DNA of 64,000 nt. It comes from Bryobacterales bacterium. Lineage in GTDB: Bacteria; Acidobacteriota; Terriglobia; Bryobacterales; Bryobacteraceae. Below the pieces are notes generated by a model that was not told the origin of the DNA, searched no databases, and saw nothing but the letters and a program-made list of their open reading frames with translations. Below, piece by piece: positions 9,017 through 19,116 of this stretch. A program made the position numbers and the translations under genes. The stretch is taken from positions 86,139 through 150,138 of the forward strand of contig JADZCM010000041.1 of assembly GCA_020851555.1 (NCBI GenBank). The letters run 5' to 3'. The first letter of the stretch is position 1; the number at the start of each line of letters is the position of its first letter.

Positions 9017-10321
9017 ATGACAGATTTGAGCCGTAGGACCCTGTTGGGTGGAGTTTCAAGCTTCGCCATTCTGAAATCGCAAACAATCCCGGGAGCGAGC
9101 CGCGAGAGGCTGCGAGCCGGGCTGGTCGGCTGCGGAGGGCGGGGAACCGCCGCCGCCGTCAACCTGCTGACCGCCGACCCCAATGTCGAACTCGTGGCCA
9201 TGGCGGACGTGTTCGAGGACAAGCAGACGGACTCGCTCCGGCGCTTGCGCGATCCGCAATACATCATGAGCAACGTCAAGAACGCGGCGGCGTTCCTGGG
9301 CCGCCCGCCGGACGAACTCGCCGGGTCGGTGGCCAAGCGCGTCAACGTCGCGCCGGACCTGCAACTGGTGGGCTTTGACGCGTTCAAGAAGCTCGTCGCC
9401 TCCAACGTGGATATCGTGCTGCTGACGACCCCGCCCGGCTACCGCCCCGAGCATTTCGAGGCCGCCATCAACGCCGGCAAGCACGTGTTCGCCGAGAAGC
9501 CCATCGCCACGGACCCGGTGGGCGTGCGGCGCTTCATGGCGGCGGCGAGGCTGGCGGCGGAGAAGAAGCTGACCGTGGTCACCGGCACGCAATGGATGGC
9601 GCAGACCGAGTGCAAGGAGACGGTGCAGAAGATCCACGATGGCGCCATCGGCGATGTGGTCGCCCTCTACAGCGACTACCTCAGCGGCCCCGTGATGCAT
9701 GCCAAGGCGCGCGATCCGAAGTGGGGCGACATGGAGTGGCAGCACCGCAACTGGTACTCCTTCTTGTGGATCTGCGGCGACCAGATCGTGGAACAGCACG
9801 TCCACGGCATCAACTTCTGCAACTGGGTGATGGGGACCCACCCGGAGCGCGTAGTTGCGTCCGGAGGCGTCGCATGGCGCCCCAAGGAGGAACTGTACGG
9901 CAACATCTACGACCACCTGGCCGCGGATTTCGTGTACCCCAACGGGGTGCGCTGGAGCAGCCACTGCCGGCAGTACCCCGCCAAGGTCTCCTACAACCGC
10001 GTGGCGGACCTGTTCGTCGGGACCAAAGGCAGGAGCAACGGACGGGACATGGGCTCGGCGGGCCTGGACCCCCTGGTGCAGGAGCACATCGACCTGGTGC
10101 GGAGCATCCGCGGCGACGGGCCGTATCAGAACCAGGGCATACGCATTGCCGAGAGTACGCTGACCGCCATCATGGCGAGGGAGGCGGCGTATTCGGGCAT
10201 TGAAGTGACCTGGGACATGATCCTGAACTCCAAGCAGGACTTGCAGCCCAAGGCCTTCGATTACAAACTCGGCCTGACCGTGCCGCCGGTCCCCGTCCCC
10301 GGCCAGTACAAGTTCACTTAG
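9017..10321 (+). CDS. Gfo/Idh/MocA-family oxidoreductase with Tat-type leader
   Basis: The protein has 434 residues. The N-terminus has a twin-arginine pattern (LSRRTLLGGVSSFAIL), so export by the Tat route is likely. A Rossmann motif follows (GLVGCGGRG, residues ~36-43), and AEKPIATD (EKP at 160-162) is the family's conserved sugar/NAD motif. The C-terminal half is the alpha/beta substrate-binding domain. These proteins oxidise or reduce sugars and inositols with NAD(P). The exported versions are numerous in Acidobacteriota and Planctomycetota and few have known substrates. It is preceded by a 128-bp gap and stands alone. Confidence 0.85.
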   Translation: MTDLSRRTLLGGVSSFAILKSQTIPGASRERLRAGLVGCGGRGTAAAVNLLTADPNVELVAMADVFEDKQTDSLRRLRDPQYIMSNVKNAAAFLGRPPDELAGSVAKRVNVAPDLQLVGFDAFKKLVASNVDIVLLTTPPGYRPEHFEAAINAGKHVFAEKPIATDPVGVRRFMAAARLAAEKKLTVVTGTQWMAQTECKETVQKIHDGAIGDVVALYSDYLSGPVMHAKARDPKWGDMEWQHRNWYSFLWICGDQIVEQHVHGINFCNWVMGTHPERVVASGGVAWRPKEELYGNIYDHLAADFVYPNGVRWSSHCRQYPAKVSYNRVADLFVGTKGRSNGRDMGSAGLDPLVQEHIDLVRSIRGDGPYQNQGIRIAESTLTAIMAREAAYSGIEVTWDMILNSKQDLQPKAFDYKLGLTVPPVPVPGQYKFT

Positions 10322-10384
10322 CTCCGGAGCGGGTTCCGTTTCAGGCGTTTCGAAAAGAACCGCGCCGGCCGCCGCGCCCGCGCG

Positions 10385-11404
10385 GTGAAACCGCTTATAC
10401 TAATACTGGTAGGAGCGATTTCCGCCTTGTCCATCCGTTCCGTGGTCCGGCTTGCGGTTCATACACAGGCTCTGCCCGTGCTGGCAGGCAGCGAGGAGAC
10501 CCTCATCGGCGGACAGGCTGTCATGGAAGGCGTCATGATGCGCGCGCCGCATAGCTACTGCGTCGCGGTGCGCAAGCCCGGCGGCGAACTCGTCACCGAC
10601 CAGATGCCGGTCCCGAGGGCCGCCGAGAGATACCCCATCTTCAAGTACCCCGTACTGCGTGGGATCGGGACATTGGGGCAGGCGCTCTACCTCGGGATCA
10701 AGGCCCTCAACTTCTCGGCCAACGCAGCCCTCGAGGACCGGGGGGAGGGCGGGAAAAAGCAGACCGTCTCGCCCTGGGTGATGGGCCTGAACCTGGCCTT
10801 CTCCCTTGCCTTCTTCATCTTCCTCTACAAGTTCGTGCCCCTCTATCTCACCACGAAGCTCGAAGGGTGGGTCCCGGCGATCCACGGCCGTATCGCCTTC
10901 AACCTGACCGACGGCGTGATCCGGATGCTCATCTTCCTGCTCTTCCTGTACGGCGTCTCGCGCTGGAAAGACATGCGGCGCGTCTTCGAATACCACGGCG
11001 CGGAGCACAAGGTTGTGTACAACTACGAGTCCGGGCTGCCGGTGACGGTGGAGAACGCGCGCCCCTTCACGACGTTTCACCCCCGCTGCGGGACGAGCTT
11101 CCTGCTGGTGGTGATGGTGATCGCCATCGGCGTGTACGCCCTGATCCCGTTCGACAGTTTCTTCATGAAGTTCGCGCTGCGGGTGGCGCTGCTGCCTTTG
11201 ATTGCCGGCCTCAGCTACGAACTGATCCGGATCGCGGCGAAGCACCGCGGCTCGCTGCTGGGGTTGCTGACCACGCCGGGACTCTGGCTCCAGCGCATCA
11301 CCACCCAGCCTCCGGACGACGGCCAACTCGCCGTGGCCATACATGCCCTGGACGGCGCCATGGCCCTGGAGCAGGCGCAGGGCGGCGAACTCGTGGTAGC
11401 CTGA
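10385..11404 (+). CDS. DUF1385 membrane protein
   Basis: The conserved core begins at IGGQAVMEGVMMRAP, the hallmark of the DUF1385/YqhQ family. Several membrane helices follow (~130-160, ~175-200, ~240-275), with a HGAEHK motif and HPRCGTSFLL typical of the family. The GTG at 10385 gives 339 residues and a hydrophobic leader, but the start is uncertain because GTG codons closer to the core could also serve. Function is unknown. Ten bp separate it from prfA, and together with prmC it forms the cluster often seen for this family. Confidence 0.8.
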   Translation: MKPLILILVGAISALSIRSVVRLAVHTQALPVLAGSEETLIGGQAVMEGVMMRAPHSYCVAVRKPGGELVTDQMPVPRAAERYPIFKYPVLRGIGTLGQALYLGIKALNFSANAALEDRGEGGKKQTVSPWVMGLNLAFSLAFFIFLYKFVPLYLTTKLEGWVPAIHGRIAFNLTDGVIRMLIFLLFLYGVSRWKDMRRVFEYHGAEHKVVYNYESGLPVTVENARPFTTFHPRCGTSFLLVVMVIAIGVYALIPFDSFFMKFALRVALLPLIAGLSYELIRIAAKHRGSLLGLLTTPGLWLQRITTQPPDDGQLAVAIHALDGAMALEQAQGGELVVA

Positions 11405-11413
11405 CCTCCGCTC

Positions 11414-12544
11414 ATGCAATACGCCCGCAAGCTCGAAGAGATCGAGGCCCGGTTCGAACACCTGTCCGGGCAGATGGCCGATCCTGAGGTCATCAGCGAC
11501 ACCGGCGCCTACCGCAAGGCCGCCAAAGCTCACAGCGAACTTGCGGAGATCGTCGCCCGGTACCGCCAGTGGAAGAAGGCGGCGGCGCACGCGGACGAAG
11601 CGCGCCTGATGCTGGACGATGCCGACCCGGAGATGCGCCGGATGGCCGCCGACGAACTGGAGCGGCTCGAGCCGGAGCTGGCACGGCTGGAGGAAGGGCT
11701 GAAGGTCCTGCTTCTGCCTAAGGACCCGCACGACGAGAAGAACGTCGTCATCGAGATTCGCGCCGGAACGGGCGGCGACGAAGCCACCCTGTTCGCGGCC
11801 GAGATCTTCCGGATGTACACCCGTTACGCCGAGTCGCAGGGCTGGAAGGTGGAGATCAGCTCGGTGAGCGACTCGGCCATTGGCGGGTACAAGGAAATCA
11901 TCGCGCTGATCAGCGGCCACCAGGTCTACAGCAAAATGAAGTACGAGAGCGGCGTGCACCGCGTGCAGCGCGTTCCGGTCACCGAGCAGCAGGGCCGGGT
12001 GCACACCTCCGCCATTACCGTGGCGGTGCTTCCCGAGGCGGACGAGGTGGAGGTGCAGATCGATCCCAAGGACATCCGCATCGACACCTTCTGCTCTTCC
12101 GGACCCGGCGGCCAGTCGGTCAATACAACCTACTCGGCGGTGCGCATCACCCACCTGCCAACCAACCTGGTGGTGTCCTGCCAGGACGAGAAATCCCAGA
12201 TCAAGAACCGCGCCAAGGCGCTGCGCGTGCTGCGCAGCCGTCTCTACGAGATCGAACTGGAGAAGCAACATGCCCAGATCGGCGCGGAGCGGCGCAGCAT
12301 GGTGGGAACGGGCGACCGCAGCGAGAAGATACGGACCTACAACTTCCCTCAGAACCGGCTCACGGATCACCGCATCGGCCTCACCCTCTACCAGCTCGAC
12401 ATGATCATGGACGGACGTCTGGACGCCGTCATCGACGCGCTCACCACCTACTACCAGGCGGAGCGGCTCAAGCAGGAGACCGCGCCGCCCCCGCCGCCGC
12501 ATGACGGTCCGGACCGCAATCCGCCAGGCCTCCAGCCTGCTTGA
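11414..12544 (+). CDS. prfA: peptide chain release factor 1
   Basis: The protein has 376 residues, slightly longer than usual because of a Pro-rich tail. It has the coiled N-terminal domain, the stop-codon reading tripeptide PVT (188-190, which marks RF1 rather than RF2), and GGQ at 232-234, the peptidyl-tRNA hydrolysis motif. It terminates translation at UAA and UAG. The last 44 bp overlap prmC, whose product methylates the Gln of GGQ, so the pair is translationally linked. Confidence 0.96.
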   Translation: MQYARKLEEIEARFEHLSGQMADPEVISDTGAYRKAAKAHSELAEIVARYRQWKKAAAHADEARLMLDDADPEMRRMAADELERLEPELARLEEGLKVLLLPKDPHDEKNVVIEIRAGTGGDEATLFAAEIFRMYTRYAESQGWKVEISSVSDSAIGGYKEIIALISGHQVYSKMKYESGVHRVQRVPVTEQQGRVHTSAITVAVLPEADEVEVQIDPKDIRIDTFCSSGPGGQSVNTTYSAVRITHLPTNLVVSCQDEKSQIKNRAKALRVLRSRLYEIELEKQHAQIGAERRSMVGTGDRSEKIRTYNFPQNRLTDHRIGLTLYQLDMIMDGRLDAVIDALTTYYQAERLKQETAPPPPPHDGPDRNPPGLQPA

Positions 12545-13328
12545 GGAGGCCGGAACGCCCGCCGCCCGGCTGACCGCCGAGGTGTTGCTGTGCCATGCGC
12601 TGGACCGTGAGCGGGCCTGGCTTTTCGGGCATCCCGAGGAGGAATTGAGCGATGCGGAGCGCGCGCGCTTCGGCCGCGCCCTTCACGAGCGGCTGGGCGG
12701 CAAACCCACTCAGTACATCACCGGGCGGCAGGAGTTCTACGGGCGCGAATTCGCGGTCAGCCCGGATGTTCTGATCCCGCGGCCCGAGACCGAGCACGTG
12801 GTGGAGACCGCGCTGGCCATGCAAGACGGCGTACGGCGGGTGGTGGACGCCGGGTGCGGTTCCGGCGCCCTCGCGGTGACGCTCCGTCTGGAGATGGACG
12901 CCGAGGTCTGGGGGACGGACATCTCCCCCGCCGCACTCAAAGTGGCGGCCGCCAACGCCCGGCGGCTCCAGGCGCCGGTTCACTTCCTCGCCTGTGACCT
13001 TACCGCGGCCATCGGCTCTCAGACCGTGGATCTGCTGGTGTCGAACCCGCCGTACGTGGCGCACGCGGACTATGCCGGTTTGCAGCGCGAGGTGCGGGAC
13101 TGGGAGCCGCACGTGGCGCTGTTCGCCGGCGAGACCGGGCTGGAGATGTACGCCCGCCTGGTTGGGGAAGCGCGGCGTGTGCTCCGGCCCGGCGGCGCGC
13201 TCGTCCTGGAGCTGGGCTTCAAGACGTACGGCCGCGTGCGGGAGATGTTCGGTTCTCCCTGGCGGGACATCCGGGTAGTCCCGGACCTGGCGGGGATTCC
13301 GCGGGTGGTGGCGGCGAGGCTGCCATGA
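12501..13328 (+). CDS. prmC: release factor glutamine N5-methyltransferase
   Basis: The protein has 275 residues. The SAM-binding motif DAGCGSG lies at 116-122 and the catalytic NPPY at 182-185, both diagnostic of the PrmC/HemK family. The N-terminal helical domain that recognises the release factor is present, including [11 protein letters not shown]. It methylates the GGQ glutamine of release factors. The start lies inside prfA and the stop overlaps the dinB start by 4 bp (ATGA). Confidence 0.95.
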   Translation: MTVRTAIRQASSLLEEAGTPAARLTAEVLLCHALDRERAWLFGHPEEELSDAERARFGRALHERLGGKPTQYITGRQEFYGREFAVSPDVLIPRPETEHVVETALAMQDGVRRVVDAGCGSGALAVTLRLEMDAEVWGTDISPAALKVAAANARRLQAPVHFLACDLTAAIGSQTVDLLVSNPPYVAHADYAGLQREVRDWEPHVALFAGETGLEMYARLVGEARRVLRPGGALVLELGFKTYGRVREMFGSPWRDIRVVPDLAGIPRVVAARLP

Positions 13329-14557
13329 AGACGATCTTCCACGTGGACATGGACGCATTCTTTGTCTCCGTGGAAGAACTGCTCGACCCTTCGCTCAAAG
13401 GCAAGCCCGTGGTAGTGGGAGGCAGGCCCGATCAGCGCGGCGTGGTATCGGCCGCGTCTTACGCCGTCCGGAAGTTCGGCGTGCATTCCGCCATGCCGCT
13501 CAGAACGGCCTACAAGCTCTGCCCGCAAGCCGTCTTTCTGGACGGACACCCGCACCGTTACCGCGAGTACTCGGACCAAGCCTACGCGGTCTTACAGCGC
13601 TTCTCCCCCCGGGTGGAGATGGCCTCCATCGATGAGGCCTACCTCGACATGACAGGCACCGGGCGGCTGCACGGTCCTCCCCTGGCCGCGGCCCACAAGC
13701 TGCACGAGGCGGTGAAGCGGGAGACGGGACTCAACTGCTCGATCGGCATCGGGGCGTCGCGCTTGATTGCCAAGGTGGCGAGCGACGCGGCCAAGCCCAA
13801 CGGCGTGCTCTTCGTGTTGCCCGGCGCGGAGGCGCGCTGGCTCGCGCCGCTCGAAGTGCGCAAGATCCCCGGTATCGGCAAAGTGACGGAGAAGCGGCTG
13901 CACGATTTGGGCATCCGCAGAGTGGGCGACCTGGCGAGGCTCGATGAGGCGTTTCTGGACGCGCAGTTCGGCTTGTGGGGACGGGCCATGGCGGGCAAGG
14001 CGCGCGGCGAGGACGCCGGAAGCTGGTTCGACGGCGCGATCGGCGAGGAGGAAGCGCCGAAGTCGATCAGCCACGAGCACACCTACGACCAGGACACCGC
14101 CGACCGGGAGCGGCTCTACTCCACTCTGGCGCGGCTATGCCAGATGGTGGGCCGGCGTCTGCGCGAGCACGGCCTGTTCACGCGCACGGTTCAGCTCAAG
14201 CTGCGCTACCAGGACTTCGGCACGATTACGAGGGCGCATACGCTGGCTCACGCCACCCGGCTCGACACGGACTTGCACCGCGCGGCGCGCGCCTTGTTCG
14301 ACGCCAACTGGAGCGGCATGCCCGTGCGCCTGCTGGGCGTACAGGCGTCGTCGTTCGAGGCGCGGCAGGGCCAGATGAGCCTGCTCGACCAGGAACAGGA
14401 GGAACGCTGGACCAAGGCGCTCTCGGCGGCCGACCAGGTGCGGGACCGCTTCGGCGAGTCGGCGGTGTCCCTGGCCCGTGGCCTCAAGGGCGGCTTTCGT
14501 GAGCGCGTTCACGAGAACCCCGCCGGCCTTCCGGGCAAGGGTCCACGGAAGAAATGA
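13325..14557 (+). CDS. dinB: DNA polymerase IV (Y-family)
   Basis: The protein has 410 residues. The palm begins with HVDMDAFF (metal-binding Asp8) and continues to SIDEAYLDMT (Asp103 and Glu104). The helix-hairpin-helix segment VRKIPGIGKVTEKRL and the little-finger domain follow. It performs error-prone translesion synthesis. It is translationally coupled to prmC, an unusual neighbour. No beta-clamp motif is obvious, although a Gln-rich stretch near QMSLLDQEQ (residues ~354-362) is a plausible clamp-binding box. Confidence 0.93.
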   Translation: MKTIFHVDMDAFFVSVEELLDPSLKGKPVVVGGRPDQRGVVSAASYAVRKFGVHSAMPLRTAYKLCPQAVFLDGHPHRYREYSDQAYAVLQRFSPRVEMASIDEAYLDMTGTGRLHGPPLAAAHKLHEAVKRETGLNCSIGIGASRLIAKVASDAAKPNGVLFVLPGAEARWLAPLEVRKIPGIGKVTEKRLHDLGIRRVGDLARLDEAFLDAQFGLWGRAMAGKARGEDAGSWFDGAIGEEEAPKSISHEHTYDQDTADRERLYSTLARLCQMVGRRLREHGLFTRTVQLKLRYQDFGTITRAHTLAHATRLDTDLHRAARALFDANWSGMPVRLLGVQASSFEARQGQMSLLDQEQEERWTKALSAADQVRDRFGESAVSLARGLKGGFRERVHENPAGLPGKGPRKK

Positions 14558-14569
14558 CGCGGCGGCGGC

Positions 14570-15853
14570 TCAGGCGCGCGCGGCAGCCTTGCGGTTCTGG
14601 TAGGAGCGGGCGAGCTCGATGTAAACGCCGAGGTCGCGGTCGAGGTCCGACTGGGTGCCGTCAAAGTAGAAGTTGCGGATGGGAATGCCGCCGTGATCGC
14701 GGCTGACGCGCGGGTAGATAGCCTCGCTCACGATCCCGTTCATGCAGGTGAAAGGGCTGATATCGATGATGCCGTCGACGCCCTTCTTCGCCAGATAGAC
14801 CGCCTTGCCCACGCTCAGGACCATCTCGCCCAGAGCGCCGTCGCGCGGCAGGTACGGTTGGGCGCATTCCAGTACTTCGTGGATATCCGGTTCTTCGCGG
14901 CCGGCGAACTCCTCGCGGAAGGGGGCCAGCAGCGCGTGTTCGTCCTGGTGCTGCACACGGTTGCGGATCCATGCCACGAGGCCGTCTTTCGAGTACAGGC
15001 GTCCGGCCAGCCGCAGCTTCCGGAAGGTCTCGGAATTGGTGTACCAGACCCACTCGGTGATGTCACTGAGCCAGCCCTCTCCGCCGTACTCTTCCAGGCG
15101 GCGCACCACGTCTTCGTTGGAGAAGGTGTTCAGGCGGCAGAAGATCTCGCCCACCACGCCGATGAGCGGCGTTGAGGGGTCGCGGTGGATGGAGACCGCG
15201 CGGATGCGGTCGCGGCAACGAACCAGACTGTCGCGGATCGCCTGGAGCTGCCGCGGAGGGTTCAGCGGCGCGTTCTCAATGGCGTCGCAGAGATCATCCA
15301 GGCAAATCCCGTAGGCCTCGTCGACAGAGCCCTTCACCACCTCGTAGGGGCGGTAGCGAAGCAGCATCCTCTGGAGGATGTCGGCGGCGACCAGCGCCCT
15401 CCAGCCGGTCCGTACGAACGTCCGCGAGAGCGCGCCCAGGCCGCCGTAGGAGTTCTCGCTGGTGGGCGAGATGATTTCGGCCCCCTCGTAGCCGTTGGCG
15501 GCCAGAATGTTCTTCAGGTGAGGCGCGTACTGGCCGAAGCGGCAGGGGCCGTCGGCCGTGGGCATGAACAGCAGCACCCTGGAGGGATCGACGTCGGGCC
15601 GCTCCAGCACCTTCATGAAGTCGCCCACGGTCACCTTGGCGGGGTAGCACTCGTCGCCGGAGATGTAGCGCGCGCCGAGTTCAAGCGTGCGCCCGTCGGA
15701 GGGCGGCACGATGTCCGCGTCCACACCGACCGCCCGGAAGGCGGCGGCGAACGCACGCCCGCTCCCGTAAGCCATGGGGGGGATGTAGACGGTCTTGCCC
15801 TTTAGTGGAGACTCGGCGCTTCTGTCTTGGCTTCGTGCCCCGATTGATAACAT
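14570..15853 (-). CDS. activase-associated DUF2229/CoA-dehydratase-like protein
   Basis: The start at 15853 (MLSIGARSQD) lies inside the end of the large activase gene and gives 427 residues. The sequence resembles the C-terminal region found next to or fused with BadF/HgdC-type activases: YIPPMAYGSGRAFAAAF, then SGDECYPAKVTVGDFMK, PTADGPCRFGQY, and ISPFTCMNGIVSEAIYP, with Cys residues that could hold an iron-sulfur cluster. It probably works with the upstream activase in ATP-driven electron transfer. The reaction is unknown, and no hydroxyacyl-CoA dehydratase subunit genes are present nearby. Confidence 0.7.
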   Translation of the reverse strand: MLSIGARSQDRSAESPLKGKTVYIPPMAYGSGRAFAAAFRAVGVDADIVPPSDGRTLELGARYISGDECYPAKVTVGDFMKVLERPDVDPSRVLLFMPTADGPCRFGQYAPHLKNILAANGYEGAEIISPTSENSYGGLGALSRTFVRTGWRALVAADILQRMLLRYRPYEVVKGSVDEAYGICLDDLCDAIENAPLNPPRQLQAIRDSLVRCRDRIRAVSIHRDPSTPLIGVVGEIFCRLNTFSNEDVVRRLEEYGGEGWLSDITEWVWYTNSETFRKLRLAGRLYSKDGLVAWIRNRVQHQDEHALLAPFREEFAGREEPDIHEVLECAQPYLPRDGALGEMVLSVGKAVYLAKKGVDGIIDISPFTCMNGIVSEAIYPRVSRDHGGIPIRNFYFDGTQSDLDRDLGVYIELARSYQNRKAAARA

Positions 15854-18800
15854 CGCAGAACCCCTTTGCTGTCGAGGTACGCCTCGCAACGCGTCATGTA
15901 GCCGGCGTCATTGCCGTGTCCGTCAAATTGCAGCACCAGCAGGGGCGCTCCCGCCGCATCGCGCGTGAAGTGCTTGATGTAGGAGTCCGGCCCGCACTTG
16001 AAGTTCGAGATGTAGATCAAGTGCAGGTTGGGCCGTCCGGCGATCAGGCGCGCGGCGGCCAGGATCTTCTGCCCGGAGCTCCAGTACATGTTGGCGTGCA
16101 GTTCGCTGATGTTCTCCTTGCCGGTGACCAGGAAATCGAACGGGATCACGTTGGCGCCGTAGCGGTGCCGCAGCTTGCGCGGGATGTCGCAGTTGATGTT
16201 GCGGTCGTAGATGTTGTAGCTGCGTCCCACCAGGACCAGGCCAGGCTCGCCGCTTTCGTCCAGAGTCCGGAGGGCGCGGCGTCCGGCCTCGATCAGCCGC
16301 TCTTCGAAGAGGCGCTGCGCGGCGTAGGCGGCGTCGATGGCGCGGTCGCTCGCGCGGCGCGACACTCCCAGCTTGCGCATGGTCTCGGCCATGGATTTCT
16401 TGACAGCCTCGCGGCCCAACTGAAAGTGCAGAGTGGGGATCAGGTACTTGTGCTCGTGTTCGTCGAGTTTAGGCGCGCTGCGCAGCACCCAGGGCAGGGT
16501 CTGGTTCCAGGGACACATGTGCGCCGTGCGGCCATAGGAACTGTCGGACTCAGCGTTCAGGATGTTGGGCAAAAGCACATAGTCAACGTCTTGATTCAGC
16601 AGCGCCAGCACGTGGCCGTGCGCCACCTGGACGGGGTAGCAGGGCTGCGCCAGTGCGAGATCAACCCCGTCGGAGGCGATCTTGGGGTCGGTGGCGGGTG
16701 AAAACACCGTCTCGATTCCCAGCTCCGCGAAGTAGCGATGCCAGAAGGGGATCCGGTCCATGGTCGACATGGCCCGCGTCAGCCCCACGCGAAACCTGGC
16801 GTCTTTCACGGCGGGCGCCTCCCGCGCGAGTTCCGCGATCACCTGCTCCCGGTAAGCGAACAGGTCCTCGATCACCGGCGTACGGCCCGTGGCGGAGGGC
16901 TTGCGGAATTTGTCCGAGCACTTGTCTCCCCAGTAGCTCTTCTGCCCCTCAATGGAGAACTCCTTCATGTCGCAATAATTCGAGCAGGCCGTGCACACGA
17001 AGTCGCGCGAGGTGATGGCGAGCCGCGAGAGGTCGTAGCCGCGGAACTTGGTCACGCCGCCGGTGGAGAGCTTCCACTGCCGCGCGATGAGCGCCATGCC
17101 GACCGCGCCCATCACCCCGTTGAACGGCGGCACGGTGATGGTCTTGCCCAGCAGGCCGGCGAACGCCGCCGCCACCGCGTCGTTGTAAGCCGTGCCGCCC
17201 TGAAAATAGATGGCGTCGCCGATCTTTCGTCCCCGTACCACGCGGTTGAGGTAGTTGAGCGCGATGGAGTAGGCCAGCCCGGCCAGCAGGTTGGACTGCC
17301 CCTCCCCCTTGTGCATCCAGCCGGTGACGTCGCGTTCCATGAAGACCGTGCAGCGCTCGCCCAGGCGGGTAGGGGCTTCCGAGGACAGCGCCAGCTTCGC
17401 GAATTCGCCCTTGATGCTGATGCCCAGTTTCTCGGCCTGCTCCTCGAGAAACGATCCGGTGCCGGCTGCGCAGGCCTCGTTCATGGCGAAGTCCACGACC
17501 ACGCCGTTCTCGATGGAAATGAACTTGGAGTCCTGTCCCCCGATTTCGAAGATGGTGTCCACGGGGGTGGAGTGCTCGGTGGCGCTGATGTGCAGCGCGC
17601 CGGTCTTGTGAGCGGTGATCTCGTCATTCACCGCGTCGGCGCCAACCAGCTCGGCGATCAGCTCGCGTCCGCTGCCGGTAGTTCCCGCGCCCTCAATGAC
17701 CAGGCGGCGCCCCCACTCGCGCTCGAGTTCGGTCAGGCACTGCTGTACCGCCTCGACGGGGCGGCCGGCGGTGCGCACGTAGATGTCGTGGATGACGCGG
17801 CCGTTCTCGTCAATGGCGACCAGGTTGGTTGATACCGACCCGATGTCCAGTCCCAGGTAAGCCGGGATCGGCCCATCGCCGGGCGGCGGGATGTACTTCT
17901 CTACGCGGTCGCGGAGCAGGACCACGTTGTCCATGGAGAGCGGCGTCGCGGGCTGCACGTGAACTTCCGTGGCGTGCTGTTTCAGGCGGTGTATGTCGCG
18001 GAAGGTGCGCTTGCGGCGCTCCTCGGATTCGAGCATGGCCGCGCCCACCGCGCCGCACCAGGCGTACAGGTCCGGGACCATCAATTCGTCCGGGCTCAGG
18101 CCGAAGACTTCCCGCAGGGCCTGCGCCACGCCGCTGTTCTGGGAAACGGCGCCCACCAGCGCCACCGGCGCGACGACCTTGCGGCCCTTCACGATGCTCG
18201 AGCGGTAGTTGCGCGCCACGGCGTCGCACAACCCCCGGAGGATCTCGGGCGGCGTGTAGCCCTTCTGCTGGGCGTGGATCATGTCCGACTTGGCAAAAAC
18301 CGAGCAGCGCCCGGCGATGCGAGCGGCGCAACTGCTCGTGCACACGACCGAGCCGATCTCCTCGGTGGAGTAGTCCATGCGCAGCGCCTGCTGGTCGAGG
18401 AACGAGCCCGTGCCGGCGGCGCACTCGCCGCTGCGGTCGTAGTCCACGACTCCCGCGTGGCCGGTGTCGGGCTGCGGTTCCAGGCGTATGTACTTGGAGC
18501 TTTCGCCGCCCAACTCGAAGACGGTCCGCACCTCCGGATAGAACGTGCCGATCATGCGGGCCATCGCCTTGAACTCGTTTTCGAAGTAGATGCCCAGGAT
18601 CCTGGCGATGGTGCGGCTGCCGGAGCCGGTGACGCGTATGCCCTCGATGTGCTGCTCCGGAACGGCCTCATAGAATTCCTGGAGCAGGTCGAAGGTGGAT
18701 TGAATGGGACTGCCCGCGATACGGCGGTACTCGGAAATCACCAGGGGCCGGCCGGCTGTTGCCGGAGAATCAGGCCAGAGGCGGAAGGACGCCTTCTGGC

Positions 18801-18897
18801 CGCAGAGCCGGTTGAGCAGCGCGCGGTCCTCCGGTTTGCCCAGGGCGGCCAGCTTCAGACTGATCGCGCCGATGTCCAAGCCGATATTTATGCCCAT
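15802..18897 (-). CDS. large acyl-CoA dehydratase activase (BadF/BadG/BcrA/BcrD family)
   Basis: The protein has 1031 residues with two tandem ASKHA ATPase domains. The first opens with INIGLDIGAISLKLAALG, the second at about residue 345 with AYLGLDIGSVSTNLVAID; each has a later GGQDSKF- or GGESSKY-type loop and a CAAGTGSF motif, whose Cys binds the bridging [4Fe-4S] cluster in HgdC. The last ~350 residues (from about ~680) are a DUF2229-type domain with CSNYCDMKEF, AQPCYPVQVAHG and further Cys motifs. The enzyme should couple ATP hydrolysis to low-potential electron transfer. The downstream gene overlaps by 52 bp. Confidence 0.85.
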   Translation of the reverse strand: MGINIGLDIGAISLKLAALGKPEDRALLNRLCGQKASFRLWPDSPATAGRPLVISEYRRIAGSPIQSTFDLLQEFYEAVPEQHIEGIRVTGSGSRTIARILGIYFENEFKAMARMIGTFYPEVRTVFELGGESSKYIRLEPQPDTGHAGVVDYDRSGECAAGTGSFLDQQALRMDYSTEEIGSVVCTSSCAARIAGRCSVFAKSDMIHAQQKGYTPPEILRGLCDAVARNYRSSIVKGRKVVAPVALVGAVSQNSGVAQALREVFGLSPDELMVPDLYAWCGAVGAAMLESEERRKRTFRDIHRLKQHATEVHVQPATPLSMDNVVLLRDRVEKYIPPPGDGPIPAYLGLDIGSVSTNLVAIDENGRVIHDIYVRTAGRPVEAVQQCLTELEREWGRRLVIEGAGTTGSGRELIAELVGADAVNDEITAHKTGALHISATEHSTPVDTIFEIGGQDSKFISIENGVVVDFAMNEACAAGTGSFLEEQAEKLGISIKGEFAKLALSSEAPTRLGERCTVFMERDVTGWMHKGEGQSNLLAGLAYSIALNYLNRVVRGRKIGDAIYFQGGTAYNDAVAAAFAGLLGKTITVPPFNGVMGAVGMALIARQWKLSTGGVTKFRGYDLSRLAITSRDFVCTACSNYCDMKEFSIEGQKSYWGDKCSDKFRKPSATGRTPVIEDLFAYREQVIAELAREAPAVKDARFRVGLTRAMSTMDRIPFWHRYFAELGIETVFSPATDPKIASDGVDLALAQPCYPVQVAHGHVLALLNQDVDYVLLPNILNAESDSSYGRTAHMCPWNQTLPWVLRSAPKLDEHEHKYLIPTLHFQLGREAVKKSMAETMRKLGVSRRASDRAIDAAYAAQRLFEERLIEAGRRALRTLDESGEPGLVLVGRSYNIYDRNINCDIPRKLRHRYGANVIPFDFLVTGKENISELHANMYWSSGQKILAAARLIAGRPNLHLIYISNFKCGPDSYIKHFTRDAAGAPLLVLQFDGHGNDAGYMTRCEAYLDSKGVLRCYQSGHEAKTEAPSLH

Positions 18898-19116
18898 TTA
18901 TGTTGATGATACCCGAGGATCAGGCCCCGTGAGTCATTCGAAACCCGAACGGCTGGTTTTGGGGGCTGAGGGAGGAGGTTCGGGGGGTGAACGGCTCGGG
19001 TGGCCGGAGCCTGCCCGGACCGCCGCGGCAGGCGGAAAGCCGGTCTTCACAGGAGCATGGCAGGCCACGCACTGCTATGGCCGGCCGGGCTTCGATGGAG
19101 AGTATACTCGTGCTTC

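Noticed and set aside
9056..10087. 343-residue reverse reading frame
   Set aside because: It is antisense to the clear Gfo/Idh oxidoreductase and rich in His, Arg and Val without motifs.
10400..12502. 700-residue reverse reading frame
   Set aside because: It is antisense to the DUF1385 gene and prfA, both certain, and has low-complexity His/Asp/Arg-rich composition.
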